From Ganoderma boninense (lineage: Eukaryota; Basidiomycota; Agaricomycetes; Polyporales; Polyporaceae), in assembly GCA_002900995.3 (NCBI GenBank), contig CM035307.1, positions 3,224,001 to 3,288,000 of the forward strand: a stretch of 64,000 nt of DNA, written 5' to 3'. Below, piece by piece: positions 1 through 11,315 of this stretch. Position 1 is the stretch's first letter; each line of letters opens with the position of its first letter. The notes beneath the pieces are model-generated. The model searched no databases, was not told the origin of the DNA, and saw only the letters and a list, made by a program, of their open reading frames with translations. Both the position numbers and the translations under genes were made by a program.

Positions 1-298
1 GTCAGCGGAGTATGTTGTCCTGATCTGCGATATGGTCTTTTGTAGCCAGCCGCCTCTGACCCCCAGGTGAATTGAAGAATTTGGAAGGGAATACCTGAAC
101 CTTTAGTATACGGCAGAATACAGAGACGGATATTACATTCAATGGTATGCAGCGAGGTCACGAGTAGCGGATGGGTGAACGTGTGTCCGTATGTACAACA
201 GTCATGATGGACGTGACACTCCTGGAGCGATGCGAGAGCGGAGGGATGAAAAGAGTGAGGAAGCGGAGTATATGTACTGTATGCCAAGATGAAGGCCA

Positions 299-1204
299 TC
301 AGAAAAGATCTTCAAGAGTCATTTGCTTGACAATGTCCTAGGAAGGTCCGTCAGTATCGTGATCACTTTTTAGCATATATCAATAACGGCGGCGGGGATA
401 ACACCCACCGTGTTGGAGACCATCTGGACAAACTCCTCGAAAGATAGCTTCCCATCTCCATCCTTATCCGCCTCCATGATCGTCTTGTCCACGATCTGTT
501 GCAACTGCCCGTCCTTGAGGTTGTTCCCTACCATCATCTTGAGGACGAGGAACAGTTCGCCATTCGAGATGAAGCCATCTCGGTCCATATCATACACCTT
601 GAAGGCAACTGAAAGGACACAACGTCTCAGGATCAGCGTCTCAAATGGGTGGACAGTAGTTGAGCCGCACATCGTAGCTTTTCTTCTCGTCCTCCTCGAC
701 TGCTGAACGCGCTCAAGCCCCCGACGAACTCTTGGAAGTCCACCGTTCCTCCCCCACTATTCGAGCACATCCAAAATTATGTGCCGTCGCGAATGGAGGA
801 GAAAATCAGGGACGCACTCTTCGTCGAAAATAGCTATTAGTCGGGACGCGAGCGGATTGTTCGCGATCTGGGGTATTTGAAGGAATTCTTCGCGATCAAT
901 GGACCCCGAACCATCACTGCGGAAAGAGATCAATATATAAGGCCTTCTCCGCCACGTTCCTTCCTTTCGGTGTCTACGTACCTGTCGAGCTTCATGAATC
1001 GCTTCTTCAGCCGCTCCAACTCGCTCGCATTGACTAAAGAGACTAGATGAGCAGGTGCATGCTAGATAGGTTAAGGAATGGTGCTCACAGTTGGACCGCT
1101 TCTGCATGTCCTCCATGAATTGGGATGCTGTAATGCGAAGGAACCGACCATTCAGTCAAACGGCATTGACAAGACAGAGGGGTGGACGGACGTGACTGCC
1201 CCAT
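299..1204 (-). CDS. CNB1: Calcineurin regulatory subunit B
   Basis: Ca2+-binding regulatory subunit of the phosphatase calcineurin, which couples cytosolic calcium to stress, morphogenesis and Crz1-type transcription. Seven coding exons (1192-1204, 1089-1127, 982-1033, 818-916, 671-756, 409-608, 299-337) give 175 residues, the usual family length. Four EF-hands are visible: [12 protein letters not shown] (about residue 34), [12 protein letters not shown] (about 66), [12 protein letters not shown] (about 100) and [12 protein letters not shown] (about 141), each with Asp/Glu ligands intact. It starts MGQSPSQ, so Gly2 is available for N-myristoylation as in known CNB proteins. The last exon encodes [12 protein letters not shown], the conserved tail. 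The first exon holds only four codons plus one base, so the start rests on splice signals and the MGQ start. Divergent from the GTPase gene downstream. The reading frame is intact throughout and the identification is firm. Confidence 0.95.
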
Positions 1205-1461
1205 CTTGACTCAATCGAGGACGTTGCAATGGTATCCTGCGGTTGCGTGGAGGTCGACAAGCTGTCGCTGAAGTTCAGAGAAATAGAGAGGGAGGACCAG
1301 AGGGGAAGAGGTGATAACGCGTGCGGAGGAGCAGGACCGCTCAAGAGTTACAGCACAAAGACGCCGTGGGAACCGCAATAGGATGGGCGCTGCGCGCTAG
1401 CCACACAGACATCCTCCTCATCGTGTCCCACAGCGAGGACAGCCATAGCGGTCTGCAGGGC
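1205..1461. promoter_or_regulatory. Shared divergent promoter, CNB1 / MSS1
   Basis: This stretch of 257 bases separates the start codons of two head-to-head genes and must carry both promoters. It includes the 5' leader of the MSS1-type gene. I see no clear TATA box; the call rests on gene arrangement only. Confidence 0.5.
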
Positions 1462-3529
1462 ATGTCTGGCAGGGTTCTCTGCAAGACGCGCACCGCCCAC
1501 TCCTTCTGCACACTTATACGAACCACCAGGACGACATCGCCTCGGTTTTCCAGAAAGCTCGTCACTAATAATGGCAGCGGGCACCGCCTCGGATCTCTTG
1601 GACCCCTCCGCCTTGCCGCACCTTGCCGCCACTCGAGGCTATACACAACTTCTCCCTTGGCATATTCTGGGGACCCTTCTGGTGACCGAGCACGGGATCT
1701 AGTACTGTCCGACGCGCAGAGGCAGACAATCTACGCGCTCTCAACACCTCCCGGAAAGGCAGGCGTCGCGGTTATCCGCATTTCTGGGCCCGATGCGCTG
1801 AATGTGTGGAGAGCTATGGCACAAACAGCTGTGGAGGGGAAAGGCAAAGCCCGCGAACGCGGCCCCGAGCCGTGGAAGATGCATCGGTGCAACATAGTGC
1901 ACCCGGAGACGGGGGAGGTGTTGGATGATGGTCTCGCTGCGTTCTTCAAAGGTGTGTAAATGTGGCTCGTCGCAATCAAATGCGCTGTGTTGTCCTGACA
2001 TATAAGCAATCACTGCAGGACCAAAGTCGTTCACTATGGAGGATGTGCTTGAACTCCATGTACACTCTGGGCGCGCCATCATATCTTCAGTGCTCAATGC
2101 CATCTCGTTCTTCCCATTTTGTCGCCCGGCTGAGCGTGGAGAGTTTACCAGACGCGCCTTTGAGGGTGGTCGCCTTGATCTTACTCAGGTGGAAGGGCTC
2201 AGGGATCTCATTGACGCAGAAACAGAGAGTCAACGAAAGCTGGCCTTGAGATCAGCTGGGGTGAGTTGTGAGCGCATTGTCTGGCAAGATTGCGCCTGAT
2301 GGTAGTGGACAGGGTGCCACGAGGGCACGCCTTAAGACCCTCCGTAATGAGATTATTCAGTGTTTGGCCCTTGTCGAAGCTCTCATCGACTTTGGCGAAG
2401 GAGAAGACATCGAGGAAGGGGTCTATGACCAAGGTTTGTCCACAGTCGAGAACCATGAATGGGATGCTTACTCTTGCATAGCTAGAGAACGAGTACTGAG
2501 TCTTCGAAATACCATACAGCATCATCTCTCCGACAACCGTAGAGGGGAAATTATGCGATCCGGTATTCGTCTTGCCATCTTTGGACCGCCAAATGCTGGA
2601 AAAAGTACCCTTCTGAACTTCCTAGGTTCGTAGGCTCCCAATTCGTTGCTGTAGTAGTATACTTAACCCCTCGTTCATTTAGCGCAGCGCGAGGCAGCCA
2701 TCGTCACACCCATCCCGGGAACAACGCGGGACGTGCTAGAGCTTTCTCTCGATATAGGTGGACTCCCTGTCATTGTTGCAGATACAGCAGGCTTGCGAAA
2801 GACGGACGACGCGGTCGAAAAGATTGGGGTAGAACGGGCAACAGAACTGTCCGTGGATTTCACGTCGCATATGCCTAAACAACCACTGATCCCAGAATTG
2901 TGTTCAGTGTGCGGTCTTCTGACGTCTCGCTTTGCGTACTTTCAGCATCCGAAGCACTGACTGGCTCTGCTACATCTGGCTTTTCTTTGGACCTTCCCCT
3001 GGCCATTGCAACCCTCCTCAAAGATGATACGTTCATCCTGTTGAACAAGACCGATCTCCTTCCGGCTGGTACCCTACCGCTGAGCCTGGTCTCCCATAAG
3101 ACATGGGGTGTCAGCTTGGGCACTGGCCAAGGTACTCAGCTGTTCATGGATCAATTTGGGAAAGCGTTGCAACGACGGTAGCTGCATCTCAGCTCGTCAT
3201 TTTACAAGTCCACTCACGCCGTACTAGATATCGTCTATTGCAGGAGGGGGGGTTGGATGGGGATGAGCCACTGATCACCCACTCGCGCCACCGTGCCCAC
3301 CTTGAGAGCTCATTACAATTCCTCGATGCGTTCCTCGCCACTGGTGAGTGGATACTGTGTGTTTGTGTCGCCTTGTTCTCACCTCGATCACGTCACAGGA
3401 CCGGAAGATGTCGTTTTCGGGGCTGAGGAGCTGCGCTACGCTGCTCAGGCCATCGGGAAGATTTCTGGTTTAATCGACGTGGAGGACATATTAGATGCTG
3501 TATTTCGTGATTTCTGCATTGGAAAATGA
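1462..3529 (+). CDS. MSS1: Mitochondrial tRNA modification GTPase (MnmE/GTPBP3 family)
   Basis: With its partner MTO1 (MnmG) it installs the taurinomethyl or carboxymethylaminomethyl group on wobble uridine of mitochondrial tRNAs. Eight exons (1462-1951, 2019-2260, 2313-2433, 2482-2625, 2683-2848, 2908-3177, 3228-3343, 3399-3529) give 559 residues. The N-terminal 45 or so residues are rich in Arg, Ser and Thr with few acids, fitting a mitochondrial presequence. The TrmE N-domain starts at [20 protein letters not shown]. The G domain has GPPNAGKST (about residue 320), GTTRD (about 343), DTAG (about 363) and NKTD (about 433). The protein ends in CIGK, the catalytic-cysteine tail of MnmE. ATG 1462 is preferred to the upstream in-frame ATG at 1321, which would put 47 unrelated residues before the presequence. 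Exon phases all match and the frame is open. Confidence 0.95.
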
Positions 3530-3770
3530 GTCCTTTGCTTTCTGGATGTGAATCGGTTGGCAAAGCATCCTGCTCCCATATTAATTGTACTTGGGCCCTT
3601 TCGGTGCGGCCCCCATATGGCGATGAGCAGCGCTACAGTATGCTTCGGCGGAGCGGCCCGAGTCGCCCGTGGGCGATCGGCCGGCACGGGTATGCATTGC
3701 ATCTTCTCACTGAGTTGCTCTCTTGGTATCCAATCTCTTTGGACAACACGACGGCTTCATCCTCTGAGCG

Positions 3771-5389
3771 ATGGCGATCGATGGTCTCATTATCCTCGAC
3801 ACCACAGGGTCTGTCCTTTTCGCCCAAGTATCCTTGGCCTGCTGACCCACCCAAGACGCGCCATCGCACAGTCCGGCTTCCACTCCTTCCCGCCCGCTTA
3901 TCCCCTCTTGCACATTGATGCCGTGAACACCGCACTCTCAAACTCTCGACGCACAAGCGACGTGGATCCAGTGCTGTATGTTCAAGGGCTTAACCTGGAG
4001 CGCCCTAGCGCATGCTGTCATGTTAAACGTGGAGAGTTGAGGTATCTGTGTCCTGTGAGCGGCGATGGTGAGCCCGGTCTACTGCTTTGTGACAATTTTG
4101 GACGTGAATCGTGCCCCTTGATAGTGGACCCACTCTACGCGTTTGCATTCCTACAAACGTTTGTCGATATCCTTCAAGAATATTTCGGGCATATGTCCTC
4201 GGAAACCTTGAAGGACAACTTCGACATAGTATACCAGGTATGTACACTTGACCATTGCGAACCAGTATCCAGCCAATACAGCGCCTCAGTTGCTGGAAGA
4301 GACCCTTGACTCTGGAGGCCGCCCCCTCACAACCTCTCCAAATACGCTTCGCGACATAGTCCTCCCTCCGTCACTCCTGAACAAGGTCCTCTCCGTGGCT
4401 GGTGTCTCTGGCTTGGCCAGCTCTTCGGCAACATCACACCCATTCGCTTCACCAATCCCATGGCGAAAAGCAGGCGTTCGCTACAACAACAACGAGATCT
4501 ACTTCGATGTAGTGGAGACACTGGAAGCCATCGTGAACAAGTGCGTCCGTTCGCTCGCCGATGCGCAAGCACAGATGTTGACCCGCTTCCTTGGGCAGGA
4601 ACGGAACGCCGGCCGTGGGCACAGTTTGGGGACGAGGTAGACTCGAATTGCAAGCTGTCGGGTACTCCTGACTTGTTACTTTCGTTCTCGAACGCGCAGT
4701 CCCTCCACGACTGCTCCTTTCACCCCTGCGTCCGGTATGTCCACATCAATTTTTTCTGCCCCCCTCCGTCACTCACTGTCAGTGTAGCCTGCAGAGATGG
4801 TCACGCGACAAAGTTTTGTCTTTTGTGCCCCCCGACGGCAAGTTCAAGCTGATGGACTACCGCTACGCCCCCGCGACGGCGAGCGCTGTTGCACAAACGT
4901 CAATACCTATCGTCTTTCGCCCTACGATCCAGATCGACGAGTACGGTGGGACGATAGATGTGACGCTCAGCTCGCGGCTCACAACGCGGACGATGGAGAA
5001 CATGCTCGTGGAACTGTACCTGGGCTCAGGCGCGTCGGGCGCGAGCTGCATCGCGTCCCACAACGCATCATGGACATACAGTCCGAAAACACAGACGTTA
5101 GTCTGGGAGATCAAGCAGGTCATGCCTTCCGCCAGCTACAATCTTCGCGGCACGTTCTCGTCTACGTAAGTTATGCTTTGACCTCACGGCGGGATTGACG
5201 ATGAACTGTGACCCTTCAACAGCGCAGAATATCCGCGACCTTCTCGCGCTTTCCGCATACGGTTCGAGATTTTGCAACACAACTTCTCGGCCATCAAAAT
5301 AGAGCAACTTAAACTCACTGGCGAAGTCTATAAGCCGTACAAAGGCATGCGCGGGCAATTCGGTGGGGAACATCGAGTGGAGATGGTGA
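3771..5389 (+). CDS. APM3: AP-3 adaptor complex mu subunit (two apparent frame breaks)
   Basis: Medium subunit of the AP-3 coat, which sorts cargo from Golgi or endosomes to the vacuole; the mu homology domain reads YxxPhi signals. Exons: 3771-3808, 3856-4237, 4290-4540, 4599-4734, 4788-5165, 5223-5389. It starts MAIDGLIILDTTG, a longin domain, then LLEETLDSGG, PWRKAGVRYNNNEIYFDVVE, KLSGTPDLLLSFSN, SFHPCVRLQRWSRDKVLSF and KLTGEVYKPYKG, all AP-3 mu landmarks in order. Two one-base surpluses interrupt the frame: near 4631-4638 (TVWG to VDSNCKLSG) and in the G run at 5374-5377, after which the expected end NIEWRW-stop appears in the next frame at 5389. With both corrected the protein has 449 residues, a normal length. 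Uncorrected, the last frame runs to 5484. Assembly error is more likely than decay, because the rest is well conserved. Confidence 0.88.
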
Positions 5390-5683
5390 TCGTCATTAGC
5401 CTTGCATGTACATGTATCCCGGACTTCTGGACGTGTCTCCTCGCGGGCTCATCTCCTCCAGCACGTATGATCCAAACTAATTAGATGTACTTTTGGACTC
5501 TAAAATGACTGTATATGAGTAAAGGTATTCGAAGCGGGACAGCAGCCAGCAGTCCCCAACAACATTGAGTGGAGAAACGCGACACATTCCTCCCGACACG
5601 TCCAACACATCCTTCACTTGTCTCCGCCTCGGTCGCCCGAACGAAGGCCCGGGTGTTACCGGGATGTCCCGACGGTTGCTTGC

Positions 5684-6873
5684 CTAGTGCTTGGGGACGG
5701 CCTTGGCGACCTTCTCGTACACCTTGACGACCTTGGCCCAGTCGACGACCGACCAGAAGCGGCGCATGTACTCCTCCTTGCCCCACACGCCGTACCCGGC
5801 GCTGACCCATGCGTGCTCGTGCACGGACACGCACAGGAGCGGGAAGAGCGTCTTGCCGACCTTGCTCGCGTCCGGCTCCGTCTCGTTGAGTCCCCGGTTC
5901 GAGTCGCGGCCCCCATAAGTGCCCCGCGGGACCGGGTACGAAGCCATCGACCGCACCTGCGTGTGCGGGTCGAGGCTCGGGGCGCCGTGCGCCACGCCCG
6001 ACACCGGGGAGCTCGCCGCGGGGGCCGGGGGCAGCCCAGAGGACGGGGAGGGCGGGGCGGCGGCGGCGGGGCGCGGGGGAAGGTCCTCGAAGTACTGGAG
6101 GACGGGCTCGCCGGTGAGGCGCTGCCACTCCAGGAGCGCGGCGGAGGGCTTGGAGGAGCGGACGAGGAGCGTGCCGGCGCCGAAGGTGGGGATGACGCCG
6201 AGCTGGCCCTCCTGGTCGGTGACGAGCCAGATCCAGCCCGAGGAGAACATGCCGAGGACGGAGGCGCTGAAGTTGGACTTGAAGTGCGCGAGGGAGCCGT
6301 AGTCGAACATGATACGGCGGATGAGGGAGGGGGAGCTGGAAGTCGTCGCCTGGAGGGCGGCTTCGTGCGACGACGCGTCCGCTGGAGGAGGTTTCTACGG
6401 GGACGACGGGGCCGGGTCAGCTTGAAATACTGGGGGTATGAAGAGAGTATACGAGGCACGCACGAGGTTCTCGAGGAAGAAGGAATTGTTCAAAGCTTCT
6501 GAAGCATAGTTGAACTCCAAGACTTTCTCGGGATCTCGCGCAGAGTCGATAATGGTCTGAACGATAGTCTTGTTCTCCAGTGCGGTCCCTAGAGAATGCC
6601 AGCAGTGTGTTCAGCGGTCGGTCGTCACATTTCCAAGAGATGAAGTGACGCACCTCGGACCTGGTCGTTAAGTCTATCCAAAAGACCCTGCTGATAATCC
6701 TCCGCAAGCATCTTTAATGAATGCGGCGGAAGGAACATCCCCAAGCCCTCCTCAATTGGATACGATAGTTCTCTCCGCTGGTGCAGCGCTCTGGACTGAA
6801 CGCGACATGAACGAGAAGCAGCACGCGCCGCCCGCGAGGTGCTGGCCGCAAGACGGAGACCGAAGCTGGACAT
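5684..6873 (-). CDS. RSM26: SOD-fold mitochondrial small-subunit ribosomal protein (mS42/mS43, Rsm26/Mrp1 type)
   Basis: Structural protein of the mitochondrial small ribosomal subunit, derived from Fe/Mn superoxide dismutase. Exons 6654-6873, 6464-6588 and 5684-6394 give 351 residues. It starts MSSFGLRLAASTSRAARAAS, a typical presequence, followed by ELSYPIEEGLGMFLPPHSL. The SOD C-domain is visible as GMFSSGWIWLVTDQ and VHEHAWVSAGYGVWGKEEY. Compared with real SODs the metal ligands are largely gone: the first His region reads LAEDYQQG, the NHxxFW motif reads NNSFF, and the DxWEHAYY motif reads VHEHAW, so enzyme activity is not expected. A Pro/Ala/Ser-rich insert of about 90 residues sits before the last block. 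Which of the two fungal paralogues (Rsm26 or Mrp1) this is cannot be settled from the sequence alone. Divergent from OST2. Confidence 0.82.
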
Positions 6874-7140
6874 TGTGCCGCGTCGAGGAAGACGGTGTGG
6901 ACGGGAGTCGGGACGGGGCCGGGAGCACGCGAGACACGAGACACAGCGAAGAGAGGTGACCACCGCTGTGGGCGCTTCGCCGCACTTTTTGGACGCTCAA
7001 CGGGCGCTTCAACGGCCGAGGCGTACCTGCCGCTTCCGGAAGCACGGACACGACTGCGCTGCTGCTATACTTGCCTCAAGCTCTCCACGTCGACACCATT
7101 ACACTGCACACATCCGTCTTCCCGAAACACACACTCCTTC
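6874..7140. promoter_or_regulatory. Shared divergent promoter, mS42-type gene / OST2
   Basis: A 267-base interval lies between the start codons of two head-to-head genes for ribosome and secretory housekeeping functions. No motif was singled out; the call is by arrangement. Confidence 0.45.
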
Positions 7141-7622
7141 ATGCCTGCCACCAAAACCGCGCCGCTGGCCAAGACGGCTAGCTCGTCGCCGCTCCTGAGT
7201 CTTTGGAAGGCCTACAACGAGACAACCTCAACGCGGCTCAAGACCATCGACTCGTTCCTGGTCTTTCTTATGCTTTCTGGCATCATCCAATTCCTCTACT
7301 GCATCCTCATCTCCAACTTCCCCTTCAACGCGTTCTTGGCAGGGTGCGTTTGAATGTGGTCTCGTACTGTCTGCCTTTACTCATCTTCTGCATACAGTTT
7401 CGCAAGTTGCGTAGGACAATTCGTCCTGACAGCCTCCCTCCGCGCACAAGTCAACCCGGCCAACCGGAACGAGTTCAAGGAGGTTTCCCCAGAACGGTAC
7501 GTTGCTGATGCCCACGAACGTGAGCGGGATGCTAACGTTGCTCTGTCAACCACAGAGCCTTTGCGGATTTCGCATTGGGCTCGATCGTACTACACTTCTT
7601 CGTGTATAACTTCCTCGGGTGA
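7141..7622 (+). CDS. OST2: Oligosaccharyltransferase subunit OST2/DAD1
   Basis: Small, essential subunit of the ER oligosaccharyltransferase that N-glycosylates nascent proteins. Exons 7141-7343, 7398-7496 and 7556-7622 give 122 residues, close to DAD1 and Ost2. The family signature runs LWKAYNETTSTRLKTIDSFL, then a first membrane segment (LVFLMLSGIIQFLYCIL), NFPFNAFLAGFASCVGQFVL, RAQVNPANRNEF, and the conserved end FADFALGSIVLHFFVYNFLG-stop. Three hydrophobic segments are evident. All intron phases match and the reading frame is intact. The ATG at 7141 lies in a pyrimidine- and CA-rich leader and directly precedes the conserved N-terminal region. Confidence 0.95.
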
Positions 7623-7929
7623 CTGCACGTTGCCGCACCGATGGCGCGTGAGAGAGGTCGTGCTGGGTCGTGGACGGTGCGATTGTACGTGTACATGGGT
7701 GATATGTGTAGCCCAGAGCTATAAATATTCCATTATCATCATCCGAGGAGCGGTCAAAACTGGCACAAAGGAGTGGGGGACAGCGTATGTGAAAGCACAG
7801 AAGAAGTAGCTGTATAGGGGGCGTCGATGAGCACGAAGACGAGCGAAAACAAAGGGCAACGCACGGTAGAGTCTCATGCGGTGATGCATTCAGTACCGTA
7901 GCTCATCTCCTCTCGAACGAAGAAGACCG

Positions 7930-8361
7930 CTACGCGGGCACAAGAGGTTCAGGAGCAACGCAGGTGATAGAGAAACGGAGTACACATACGCCGCATATTA
8001 CCACCGCAAAGTCAAAGAGGTATTCGCCTGTAGCGTCATACAATGCAATAAGAATGCGACAGCAATACAGAGCAAGGATGCATACCAAACTCGAGGTAGG
8101 AACGGAGGAGCTCTGTAAGAAACACATTGATCAGCCCGGTCAGAGATGAGCCGAAAACGACAGGATACTCACGACGAACGTCCTTGTTGGGTACATCGGA
8201 CAGCTTCGGCCTATTGAATGACCACCACCCTGTCACCCCCTATGCAAGACACACAAGTGTCCGAAGCCGACTCACGTTAATCCCGTTGTCCGCTTGATTC
8301 CCGCGAGGAAGGCACTCAAAAGTGCTGCGTCAATTCCGAGATGGATGAGAGTGCCCAGCAT
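7930..8361 (-). CDS. DUF1748 family small mitochondrial membrane protein
   Basis: Fungus-specific short protein of the DUF1748 family, reported as mitochondrial in yeasts; molecular role unknown. Exons 8276-8361, 8173-8210, 8086-8112 and 7930-8027 give 82 residues. The start MLGTLIHLGIDAALLSAFLA is a hydrophobic helix, followed by the family motif GIKRTTGLTPKLSDVPNKDV and a short helix RSYLEFGEYLFDFA. The splice phases (2,1,1) join the pieces without a break, and an exon of 27 bases is needed to do so. The last 20 residues after YLFDFA are not recognisable and another intron could lie there (a GTAATA follows at about 7990). Expressed toward the OST2 3' end, so the two genes converge. Confidence 0.8.
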
Positions 8362-9672
8362 TTTCAGTTGCGAAGGATGTTGACGACAAAAAAAGCAACT
8401 GGATGAGAGGCAAGGCCGGACAGAAGACGATGTGGTTGTTGTGAGGACGTTGAACGCGGCGAGTGGCTGTCGCCACCACCCGGCAGGCGACCCCATTCCG
8501 ATTCGCTTCGGGCCGGCCACCACGTGGCGTTGTTTATTTCTAAAGCTTTTGCCAAACAACCGCTGCCGCTCTGAACTTGGCAATTATGCTCTTCTCCGCA
8601 CTATGCAGTACCGAATGTACGAATACTCATCAGCCACAACAGTGTGCTGATTATAATCCTCATCCTGTCAGGGTCGACGGTATGACTGAATGCTGATGCA
8701 TGATAGCTGCTGATGATTTCAACTGGGAAATTCTACAGTTGCTTTCGCTTCACAGATCGCAGCGGTCACTTCTAAACGGGAGGTGGGCACAGGCGTCATG
8801 ACGCAGGAGATCAAGGGAGCGCGGTGCTGTCCATTGAGGAGCCCTAAGGAATCCATCAGCAGCGGAAAGCACAATAGGAGGTTGAGCATGGTGAGTGTAA
8901 CTCCTCGTTGGATGCTTGAGAAGTTTTGGTCGTCTTAATCGAAATTTGGATGAAAAGACCCTAAGGACGAAGCATACGACTCAGGAATGTGTCAATGGAA
9001 CGTTGCCGGTTCAATAATTGACGTAACTGCGACTCCGCGGAGTATAGAATTCGCAGTGAACAAGGTGACGATTAAAGGGCAGCGGTAACGGTTCTCGTGA
9101 GGGGGCGAGGAAGGGTCGAAACTGTCTGAAATTTCGAAGGTCGTCTAAGCCCACCAGGGAATATTGGGACCTTGCGGTTGCGGCGAAAGGCGTGCTTAGC
9201 GTCCGCGGTACCTTTCTGGCCTGTTTCCTGACAATTTCCCCTTTGTGGAAACACCTCCGCCCGTCGTTTCTGGTCTTCGGAAACTCAGTAAAAACGGCAA
9301 GTTTTCGCAACCGGGAAAATCCCGAGAAACTTGAAAATTCCGTCCTCGTTTCCTGACCGTTTCCCGGATCCCGACACATCCTTTGGACAGAGTAAGATGC
9401 GGCAACGGCATGCACGACATGCTTGAAGGGGATTCAACGACTCACCAGATGCCACATGCCTGCCCAACACTATCCGAATTTCCGATGTCTACAGGCATAC
9501 TGAGGATGCTGGAGTGTGGTGGATGGCTGCAATAGATAACTTCTACAGTACTCTTATCTCGGCAGAGGGTGACCGGGGTCCTCATTTCTACTCACTGGAG
9601 GTTGTTGCGCAGCGCGCTGGACGCCGCCTGCTATCCACTTCTCCCTTCCTACTCGCTTTGTCATTCTGCGTG
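8362..9672. other. Intergenic, no gene seen
   Basis: No ORF here has splice context or family resemblance. Between about 9220 and 9370 the short words GTTTCC, GGAAAC and GTTTCCTGAC recur on both strands, giving several possible short hairpins. The last 100 bases are the promoter and leader of the kinase-like gene. Confidence 0.4.
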
Positions 9673-11028
9673 ATGGCTCAACCAGCTTTTGATGTTGAGG
9701 ATTACTTCAATAGCTTGGCTCAGCCAGATCCGGTTGAAGTTGTCTGGCAGGATCGCCAAGAATACCTAGCGTCCAGAGGGTATATGCTGCGAGCTCGTTG
9801 CAGGCCCGGATGGATCGCCTCTTGGAAACTGGACCCGAGCATGCAAACACCATACTTCGCCGATGACTTCCAACGTTCAAATGTGAGCGCAGCAACAGTG
9901 AGCTTCTGGCTTCAAGTTCACTGAGCTTGAGACAGATGTTCCGACCTACACTCATGGATGCAACGAGGCTGTCGGACGGCAAGCTCGTCTTGTTGAAGTA
10001 CCTGTCTACTGATTCGCAGGAATTGAGGATCGCTACACACCTTTCCTCTCCTGAGATGCGGAAGGACCCTCGCAACCACTGTGTACCCGTGTTGGATACC
10101 TTTCCTGACAGAGACGACCCTGACCATTCTTACATCGTCATGCCGTTCCTGCGTTACGTGGACCATCCCCCATTCGAGTCTGTCGAAATTATGCTTGATT
10201 GTGGCGAACAACTTCTGGAAGTACGCATGTTGTTCTTGTCTCCTATGGACGGCTACAGATGATTCCTTAGGGCCTGGTTTTCCTACACGAGCAAGGTGTT
10301 GCGCACAGGTACGATGCCCACCGTTTTGCGCCATATGTCTTTCCTCACCGGCATGAAGGGACTGTGCATACAAGAATGTTATGATGGACGCCATAGCTAT
10401 GTACCCTCAAGGCTTCCATCCCCTTCTCGAGAGACGCCTACCACACGACCTACGACAAGATGCACCAGTGTTATCTCGTAGTCAGGTATCCGTGACATAT
10501 TACTTCATCGATTTCGGGATTTCGTCTTGGTTTCACCCGAACGAACGCGAAAGACTGGTTCTTGGTGCCTCTGGGCTTGACAGAGACGCCCCGGAGCTGT
10601 CGAACGAGGTACCTTATGACCCTTTCAAGCTGGACGTATTTATTCTTGGAAACATGTTCCGCGAAGTCTTCACCTCCGTGGGTCCATCGTACCTTCGATA
10701 TCGTTTTCGGGCTGACCGCCCCACTAGCAACACAGCAACCTTGAATTCATGACACTGTTACTGTCCCAAATGACTAATGCGACCCTGCTCTGCGCCCAAC
10801 AGCAGAGGAAGCTCTTCAACGCTGGAGAGTGCTACGACATAATATATGGGGTCTCCAGCGCCTTTGGCGACCCCGCCGACGCGACGAAAACGTCATCGTT
10901 CAGGCCGTTTCTGATGTTTTCTCCTTAGTGAGTCTCTCTGCTCCTCCTACATGATAATCCATAACACGTCAGCCCTTCAGGTCTCTGTTCTGAGTGCATC
11001 TATCAGCGGCAGTTCTGGTCGCCACTGA
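9673..11028 (+). CDS. Protein kinase-like protein, copy 1 (one late frame break)
   Basis: Member of an Agaricomycete-expanded protein kinase-like family of unknown substrate. Exons 9673-9882, 9936-10220, 10271-10308, 10359-10677, 10728-10927 and 10981-11028. It begins MAQPAFDVEDYFNSLAQPDP and has GKLVLLKYL (VAIK-type lysine), PFLRYVDHPPFESVE, then HR at the end of exon 3 and DCAYKNVMMDA at the start of exon 4, which together rebuild the catalytic loop HRDxxxxN. The metal-binding site is YYFIDFGISS and the C-lobe contains DVFILGNMF. The TAG at 10268-10270 is the acceptor of intron 2, not a nonsense codon. Relative to the second copy at 53650 one base is missing near 10785, in the conserved C-lobe (MTN then PALRPTAEEAL), so the last 50 or so residues are scrambled unless this is a sequence error. 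N-lobe and catalytic motifs are intact. Confidence 0.75.
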
Positions 11029-11315
11029 GGCCCCCTCCATCGGCTAGAACCCGCTGCCACGTTACTCGTTCTATATCCAGGCCTGTATGTGTAGTATGCG
11101 GTGTAACAGTAGTCGACAGTCATTCTCGCCCGTCGTTCAGGACGATGCCTCGGGGGCGCCGCGGCATATCGAGCCCATCCTGTTCGGGCAATATCCCAGC
11201 CCCAGGGCTACGGTCATCTCGCACATCCCCCTGCACTGAGCTGCCATTGCGGCCTCCCCCAGCAACGGCGCGAGCGTGCATCGCGAGTCATCCGGGTCCT
11301 GGTAATGGGCGCCCA
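9673..11315 (+). repeat. Duplicated segment, left copy
   Basis: This segment is repeated in the same orientation at about 53650-55288, 43.98 kb away. Similarity begins at the start codon, continues through all exons and introns and about 290 bases past the stop, then ends near the phrase TCCTGGTAATG. The promoters are unrelated. By eye the copies differ at roughly one base in ten; the first 25 codons are more diverged than the rest. Confidence 0.85.

Noticed and set aside
1321..1461. Longer N-terminus for the MSS1-type GTPase
   Set aside because: The 47 extra residues have no presequence character and would take up the shared promoter; ATG 1462 starts a proper Arg/Ser/Thr-rich presequence.
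5618..6502. 294-codon plus-strand frame
   Set aside because: Antisense shadow of the GC-rich SOD-fold ribosomal protein gene; composition of Arg/Gly/Ala runs and no motif.
5684..6873. Active Fe/Mn superoxide dismutase
   Set aside because: Metal-ligand positions are largely lost and the arrangement fits mS42/mS43 ribosomal proteins.
10268..10270. TAG read as a nonsense mutation in kinase copy 1 (CAG in copy 2)
   Set aside because: The family sequence continues EQLLE then GLxFLHEQG, which needs the intron to end exactly at this TAG or CAG. It is a splice acceptor.
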